This document shows, one piece after another, positions 16,581-21,662 of a stretch of 21,662 nt of DNA; the first letter of the stretch is position 1; each line of letters starts with the position of its first letter. The notes beneath the pieces were generated by a model, which worked only from the letters and a program-made list of their open reading frames with translations, ran no database searches and was not told where the DNA came from. The position numbers were made by a program, and so were the translations under genes. Source of the DNA: Zygnema cylindricum (lineage: Eukaryota; Streptophyta; Zygnematophyceae; Zygnematales; Zygnemataceae); the NCBI GenBank assembly GCA_037447655.1, contig JBBHKE010000240.1:268899-290560 (forward strand), written 5' to 3'.

Positions 16581-17268
16581 TATTGAAAAGTAAGCTTTAG
16601 TAAGTCTTAGAAATTTGAGTCAAAGACTAAGAATATTTTCGGAATACTAACTATTTAATATTGACCAGATTTAGTGTGGAATTTTTGTAGTATCTACACG
16701 AATAGTTATCTTTAAGTAAATTAGTGTGTAGGGCCGCTAATGAATGTGGACGTGATAAGATTCACCCAGATTTTTAGGGTATAGATATTGTTAGTGTATA
16801 ATTCTATTCCAAATACTTAGATTTTTGTCAGTAGGCTGTTTGGTGAACCCAGTACATACATTTTAGATGTTTTCCAGATCTTTTGAGTATTTATTTCAAT
16901 TTGGATTAATCAGTTCTACACAGAATGTACATTCTACACAGAGTTTAAGGAAATGAGAGCACTAAGTGCAGTTTAAGGTGTTTTGTGCTCTATTGTCTTT
17001 GATTTCCTTGTAGTACATGTTTGTCTGGTTGAAAGACCTCCTTCATTTGTAGTTACATATCTTTCACTATTGATCTAGTCTGATTGGTATTCCTCTTTGG
17101 GTTTGCTTCCGCTAACATGTTTGATAATGGCTCAACTCCTGTTGCAAGTGCTCCAATTAGCCCTAGTGCTCCACTTGCTCCTCCAGGGACGAATATCCCA
17201 GCTGGCGCAAGTGTGACTCCTAGTTGGAGTGCATCACAGCCGAGTCTAAATGCCCATGACCTTCAACA
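16581..17268 (+). repeat. 5' LTR of element E
   Basis: It runs from TATTGAAAAG (probably TGTTGAA mutated at base 2) to CATGACCTTCAACA, which is the inverse of the start. Coding sequence of D stops exactly at its left edge and the primer-binding site follows its right edge. About 688 bp; unrelated to the other LTR families by eye. The gag frame opens within it (ATG at 17117). Confidence 0.7.
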
Positions 17269-17970
17269 GGTTATGGGACCACCGCCCAAATTGCCTATCT
17301 TTGATGGATTGAACTACTTGTACTGGGAAGATATGTTGAGCTCCTATTTTGAAGAGAGGGACTTGTCATCCATTGTGGATGGGACTGCTGATGAGACGGC
17401 ACTGGATTGGAGAAAGAAGAATCTCCACAGCCTCAATATCTTGAAGCAGTCTATGACAAAGGAGTTGGTAATGTCTTACCTTGATATGAAAAAGGCTTCT
17501 CAAATCTGGTTTAGTGTACATACTATGAATGTTCAGCTTGATGTCACTGTTTAGACTAATATAGCAACAGGAATCTTTGAATTAAGATATTCTAGAGGTA
17601 GAATGTTAGATCATTGCCATGCTATGAAAAGGTTATTCGTTCAGAGTACAAGTGCAGGTGGGGACTTTTCACCACCTCAGCAGGCTTTGTTATTGATGAA
17701 ACTTTACCTAATTAGTATAAGGGAGCCGCTAGGGCTCTTCCACAGCGTCAATGGATCATAGCATTAGTAGTTTAACTTATTTTGAGTGAACAAGCTAACC
17801 AAATTTCACAAAGAGGTTGTAGTAAGTTTGTTAAGGCACTAGCTAACAAGTTTTTTGATTCTATGATTGGTAGTGGCAGTGGGAGAGGTAGTTGTCCTAG
17901 AAGGTAACCTTTAACCTGCTATTACTGTGATGAAAAGGGCATGTGTTCAGAATGTATAATGCATATAAGA
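17117..17970 (+). pseudogene. gag: Element E: Gag
   Basis: An in-frame upstream ATG exists at 17084, but MFDNGSTPVASAP at 17117 is the likelier start, giving a Ser/Pro/Ala-rich leader. LQQVMGPPPKLPIFDG over the primer-binding site and NYLYWEDM match the gag N-termini of B and C. After a stop (17552-17554) the frame continues with LRYSRGRMLDH and QQALLLMK; a frameshift near 17770 leads to LILSEQANQISQRG, a Gly/Arg tract and a ruined zinc knuckle (CYYCDEKGMCSEC, with the His lost). Decayed; no complete product. Confidence 0.78.
17269..17283 (+). other. Primer-binding site of element E
   Basis: GGTTATGGGACCACC directly after CTTCAACA. It differs by one base from the site in B and F and encodes the VMGPP of gag. 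Confidence 0.7.
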
Positions 17971-18076
17971 GAGTGAAAGCCATAGGAAGTTTTTGCTTTG
18001 AATGGGATGAAAGCCGGGTTTCTTCTCAATCAAGTGCACTACCAACTCCTCTCTTCAACGACTTAAAGAGGAGGAC

Positions 18077-19190
18077 GTGAGCAGCTTTCCCACCAACAGC
18101 GAAAATAAATACTTTGCGATGGCACAAACAACGGAAGGTGTGGAGGAAGATGAATGGATTATGGACTCCGGTGCATCTTCACACTTGTGTCGCAATCGCC
18201 ATCTTTTTGAGAGTATTCAATCTATTTCACCCATCAAAGTTTGTTTTAGTGATGATACCTTTGTTGAGTCAAAAGCAAACAGGAGGGTATCACTTATGTG
18301 GAACGTAGAGGGAAAACCTGTGAAAAGGGTCTTAGAAGATGTGTTACATGTCCTTGCTTTTAAAAGAAACTTTTTTTCTACGACAGTGGTAGAAAAGAAA
18401 GGTTTTAAAACTTTATGTGGGAATGGAGAGAAAACATTGATTAAGAATGGGAAAATAGCTGCAAAGGGATTTGCTGGAGGAAACAATTTGTATCGGTTGA
18501 GTCTTGCAAATGATGATGACAATGATGTTATGTACTCAAGTGTAATTAATGATTCTGATTAATGGCATAAACGTTTAGGACATGTGAATTATGATAGATT
18601 AGAAAAGATGGTAAATCAAAAAATGGTGGAAGGTGTAAAAATTAGTCAAAAACCAACATCAAATGTATGTGATGGTTGTGCAATGGGAAAAATTCATACA
18701 TTGCCTTTTCCTTCGCAAACTAATCATAAAAGTAGCATGGTGCTAGAACTAATTTATTCAGATGTATGAGGGCCATCTAGGTATCCATCTGTGGGAGTTG
18801 CTAAGTTTATGCTTACCTTTACTGATGACTATACTAGATTTACTACATTATATTTTCTTAAAAGTAAGGATGAAGTCTTTTCAAAATTTAACGAGTATAA
18901 GGCTTGGGTTGAGAATCTACACGAGAGAAAGATAGCGGGATTCAAATCTTATAAAAGAATGGAGTACATTTCTAATGAGTTTGCAAAATTCTTAAAATTG
19001 CATGGAATCTCACGTTAGCTAACCATTCCTTATTCTCTGGAACAAAACAATGTTTTACAAATGATGAATATGACCATATCAGAGTGTGGTAGGACAATGG
19101 TGGTTGATATAGACATAGATTTCAAATTTTGGGTAGAGGCTATGCATTATGTTATTTATGTGAGAAGTAGGCTAGAAACAAGAGGAAACA
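18077..19190 (+). pseudogene. pol: Element E: protease and integrase
   Basis: Open 18077-18562 contains the protease site WIMDSGASSHLC. One frame continues past a TAA into WHKRLGHVNYDRLEKM and CDGCAMGKIHTLPF (HHCC finger), a TGA after YSDV, the integrase core (LTFTDDYTRFTTLYFLKS), a TAG after HGISR (19016-19018), and a worn LEQNNV and FWVEAMHYVIYVRSR. As in D, the second catalytic Asp is Tyr (KSYKRMEY). The integrase end is lost at the deletion near 19190. Non-functional. Confidence 0.85.
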
Positions 19191-19194
19191 CTAG

Positions 19195-19425
19195 GTGGAA
19201 GCCGTCAATGAAAAAATGAAGTCCATCATGGTGGCCCAAACATGGGATCTGGTGGAACTTCCTCCTGGAAAAAAGGCTACTGGAAGTAAATGGGTGTTTA
19301 AATTAAAATTGAACCCAAATAATACCATAGATAGGTATAAGGCTCGCTTGGTTGTTAACGGATTTAATCAAAAGGAGGGGAAAGATTATGAAGAAACCTT
19401 TTCACCTGGTGTAAGGTTTCCATCT
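19195..19425 (+). pseudogene. pol: Element E: N-terminal piece of reverse transcriptase
   Basis: [50 protein letters not shown] and FSPGVRFP match the copia RT start. It is in a different frame from the integrase piece and is cut at VRFPSC by LTR4. Confidence 0.85.
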
Positions 19426-19494
19426 TGTTGATATTTAAGTATTTTCTAGGTCTAGTGATTGTAAAAATAAAAGGCGAAAAAGGGGACAGCGCCT

Positions 19495-19555
19495 CTAACT
19501 CTTCACTCAAGTCCCCACACTTGTCGCAGTCACTGAAGACTTGAGGAGGAGTTGG
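19495..19555. other. U3 hairpin in LTR4
   Basis: Arms 19495-19513 and 19538-19555 pair (CTAACTC with GAGTTGG including one wobble, TCAAGTC with GACTTGA). The loop has ACTTGTCGCAGTCA, the complement of the LTR2 loop. Confidence 0.55.
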
Positions 19556-20568
19556 ATCCATGGCTGCATAGGCTGTCCAAAGAGGACGGGAAGGCAAATC
19601 TTGATAGAGTTATCTAAAAGGTTTGACGGATCCTGGATTTGATCCTGGTACCTACCTTCCATCAAACTAGCCGTTAGCTTTAACCAATATGTCTAAAGCC
19701 AGTGCTAAGGTATATTAGGTTTGATAGATATTTATATTTGGACACGTAGACTATAACAGAAAATAGATGCGTAATGCATAGTTACGGTTTTGTATAGCAC
19801 CGAGTACGATTTAATGTATTTTATGAAACAGATACCGCGCATTTTTTCAGAACGCGAAACAAATATTGCGCGCGTATTTTCAATAACTACAATTGTATCC
19901 GGTTTGATCGGACGGCCACGATACGTGCCGCGATCACACAACATGTACTTTTGGCGTTTTTCAGCCATCGCCACTTCATGTGACACGTGGCGCGACAATG
20001 TTGGATTGCGGCGACTCTGGAGATTGCGGGAACAAATCCGACTATGACACGTGTCGACAATTTGGCCATGTTGTACAATGGCCGAATAGAAAGTACACCG
20101 GCACCTGTTTTTTTCTATACGTCACAATAATTTGATTGGTGCCGTACTTCAGTAGATAGAGTTTTAGAGGGGGAATAGGACTAAGAAAATTTTGGGTAGG
20201 TCTGCCTCTCCCAGAGAGCACCTTGCATAAATGGCAAACTTTGGCCAGCCATAACTATCAATTTACTTGACCATTTTCAGTGATTCTTTTTGCTGCAGAC
20301 CCAGGAGAGTCTAAGCTACACAAGGGTGTAGTAGGTCAGACTATTTGCCTACCAGGGTTTCTGCATTTCTAAGGGAAAGTCAAAGTGGGTGAATTTGTCC
20401 AAAACTCATATTCTAACTTTGCATTCTCTGGTGGAACTGGGCACACAGAAAGTGTTATTTCACAAGGGTGAATCTATATTGGGGTCTTGACTATCAATGG
20501 GTCAGTCACTTGGGTTTATATAAAGTAAGGAGTCGGCACTATCTAGATTAGCTTCTTTGGATCTGCCT

Positions 20569-20597
20569 ACTTTGAGGGCCAATGGAGGTCTCAGAGT
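20569..20597 (+). other. U5 hairpin with gag start codon in LTR4
   Basis: ACTTTGAG (20569-20576) pairs with CTCAGAGT (20590-20597) with one G-U pair. The loop AATGGA contains the gag ATG at 20582. Confidence 0.7.
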
Positions 20598-21047
20598 TTC
20601 AGGTTATGGGCCCACCATCTAGGGTGCCTATCTTCGGTGGAACAAACTTCACTTATTGGGAGTTTATAGTGGAGGGATTGCTTTCCGAGAAGCACTTATG
20701 GGGAATTGTTTTGCGACAAGTGAGATGTCCGCCACGTAGCTTTGGAGGAGCATACTATAAAGAATCATCTGGGGCTGCCCAGAGTATCAACCGGAGTTCA
20801 AATGCAATGCAAGGTGAAGGGAAAAATCTTTTTGTGGATGGGGAAATATGGGAGAAGGATAAATGAACACCTAAGGTGAGGGGAGCTAGGCTTTTAGCTA
20901 TGGTACCACTTGTAGGGATTAAAACTGAAGAAAATGACAGAAACATATGGGAATACAAAAACATTATAGCAAAACATCTCATACTTAGATATGTGTCTAA
21001 GTCCATAGCTATCACTCTTTTAAGTCTAACGAAGTTGTAGAAATTAA
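20582..21047 (+). pseudogene. gag: Element F: truncated Gag
   Basis: Starts in the LTR4 hairpin loop (MEVSEFQVMGPPSRVPIFGG, YWEFIVEG) and is close to element B gag throughout. A TGA at 20864-20866 follows EKDK where B has Gly. The frame then continues in register (VRGARLLAMVPLVGIKTEE, IWEYKNIIAKH, YVSKSIAITLLSLTKL) to a second stop, and breaks off at LTR5. The middle and C-terminal part, including the zinc knuckle, is missing. Confidence 0.8.
20602..20616 (+). other. Primer-binding site of element F
   Basis: GGTTATGGGCCCACC directly after the LTR end TTTCA, identical to the site of element B. Confidence 0.75.
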
Positions 21048-21662
21048 TGGTTTTTTTTTTAAGTATTTTCTAGGTCTGAATAGAAATATAGAAAGAAGGC
21101 GAGGCAGTCTACCTCTAACTTCTCTCTCCAACTCTCAAACTTGTCGCAGTCATTGAGAAATTGGAGAGGAAAATAGAGCCATGGCTACCTAGGCTATCCA
21201 GAGGTTTACGGGATATAAATATTAGTTTATTTTTAATTACGGATATAATTACTAAAATATATGTGCCACCTCTAGGACTTGATATTGGAACCTGCCAGCC
21301 GGTAAATAGCCAGTAGACGGTAGCTTTAATCGTTTAGTCTAGAGATAGCGTTACGTATTGTAAGGTTTGATAATTAATTAAACATTAATACGTAGGATAG
21401 TTCATTTAACTAAAAAAATTTATGGGAAACATAGATCCAATAATGTAAAAGTACGGATTACGGTACAGATAAGAAATCAATATCGCGCATTTATTAATTT
21501 AGTAAAACGAATACCGCGCATGTATTTATTACGGCTACGATTAAATGTGAATTTAATCGGACGACCAAAATTAACGCCGAGATCGCTGAAGGGGATTGCG
21601 ATGGTTTTTGGTCATCGCCACATCGGATGACACGTGTCAGAATGACATTGGATCGCGACATC
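21048..21662 (+). repeat. LTR5 of family 1 (partial, runs off the window)
   Basis: From TGG followed by ten T and AAGTATTTTCTAGGTCT, matching the LTR4 start except for the T-run. It includes the U3 hairpin (21124-21168), a tRNA-like stretch on the minus strand (about 21270-21340, B box weakened to TATCAAGTC) and a GACACGTGTC box near the end. No polypurine tract precedes it, so it may not be the original 3' LTR of F. Confidence 0.75.
21124..21168. other. U3 hairpin in LTR5
   Basis: CTCTCCAA/TTGGAGAG (21124-21131, 21161-21168) and TCTCA/TGAGA (21133-21137, 21154-21158) form the stem, made of different bases from LTR2 to LTR4. The loop again has ACTTGTCGCAGTCA. Confidence 0.6.

Larger units (their letters stand above)
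16581..19425 (+). mobile_element. Element E, truncated Ty1/copia retrotransposon
   Basis: 5' LTR, primer-binding site, gag, protease, integrase and a short RT piece, all on the plus strand, inserted in element D. The 3' portion, including most of RT, RNase H and the 3' LTR, is absent because LTR4 of element F starts at 19426. An internal deletion also joins integrase to RT near 19190. Confidence 0.8.
19426..20601 (+). repeat. LTR4 of family 1 (5' LTR of element F)
   Basis: 1,176 bp, plus orientation, from TGTTGATATTTAAG to CTCAGAGTTTCA. It has the U3 hairpin (19495-19555), antisense B box (19636-19644) and A-box-like AGCTTTAACCA (19676-19686, complement), G-boxes (19982-19991, 20046-20055), GTAC cores (20073, 20093), a weakened TATA (GCATAAAT, 20225-20232) and the U5 hairpin with gag ATG. 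Confidence 0.85.
19426..21662 (+). mobile_element. Element F, internally deleted family 1 retrotransposon
   Basis: LTR4, primer-binding site, about 450 bp of gag, then LTR5 in the same orientation. It is inserted into the RT of element E. The right end is outside the window, so its target duplication cannot be tested. Confidence 0.65.

Noticed and set aside
18217-18522. Minus-strand ORF opposite element E protease
   Set aside because: It is a shadow of the plus-strand protease/pre-integrase frame, which carries clear family motifs.

Overview
The window is eukaryotic repeat DNA with no recognisable host gene. It is a nest of decayed Ty1/copia LTR retrotransposons next to a degraded inverted-repeat element. 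A plant or other streptophyte host is likely but not proven. The primer-binding sites match the anticodon arm of the plant form of initiator tRNA-Met (recalled from general knowledge, not searched). The LTR promoters also carry plant-type G-box (CACGTG) and GTAC motifs.

Layout. 1-2594: a foldback element (145-1660) with long inverted arms and identical palindromes at both ends, a second inverted-repeat pair, and otherwise featureless AT-rich DNA. 2595-9714: minus-oriented elements of one family (family 1). An old 3' LTR (LTR0, 2595-3477 plus 4576-4702) is split by a solo LTR (LTR1, 3478-4570) flanked by the duplication TCCTT. It is followed by a polypurine tract and an RT/RNase H remnant (element A). 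Then come LTR2, a non-autonomous gag/RNase H-like element B, and LTR3. 9714-10324 and 15912-16580: two pieces of a plus-oriented element D. 10328-15911: element C, a nearly full-length minus-oriented copia element whose gag-pol stays in one reading frame but carries about sixteen stop codons. 16581-19425: plus-oriented element E, with a 5' LTR and broken gag, protease, integrase and RT. 19426-21662: plus-oriented element F of family 1 (LTR4, short gag, LTR5 running off the window).

Shared design. In families 1, C and E the gag reading frame opens inside the 5' LTR and is read through the primer-binding site. That site is GGTTATGGG plus a few bases, which fits priming by a half tRNA-iMet as in Drosophila copia, and not the usual plant copia site TGGTATCAGAGC. 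Family 1 LTRs also carry a U5 hairpin whose stem changes by compensation between copies and whose loop holds the gag AUG. They further contain a second covarying hairpin in U3, an antisense tRNA-like A box/B box pair, and a promoter block of GTAC cores, G-boxes and a TATA box. No element is intact. Non-autonomous B has the longest open frame.
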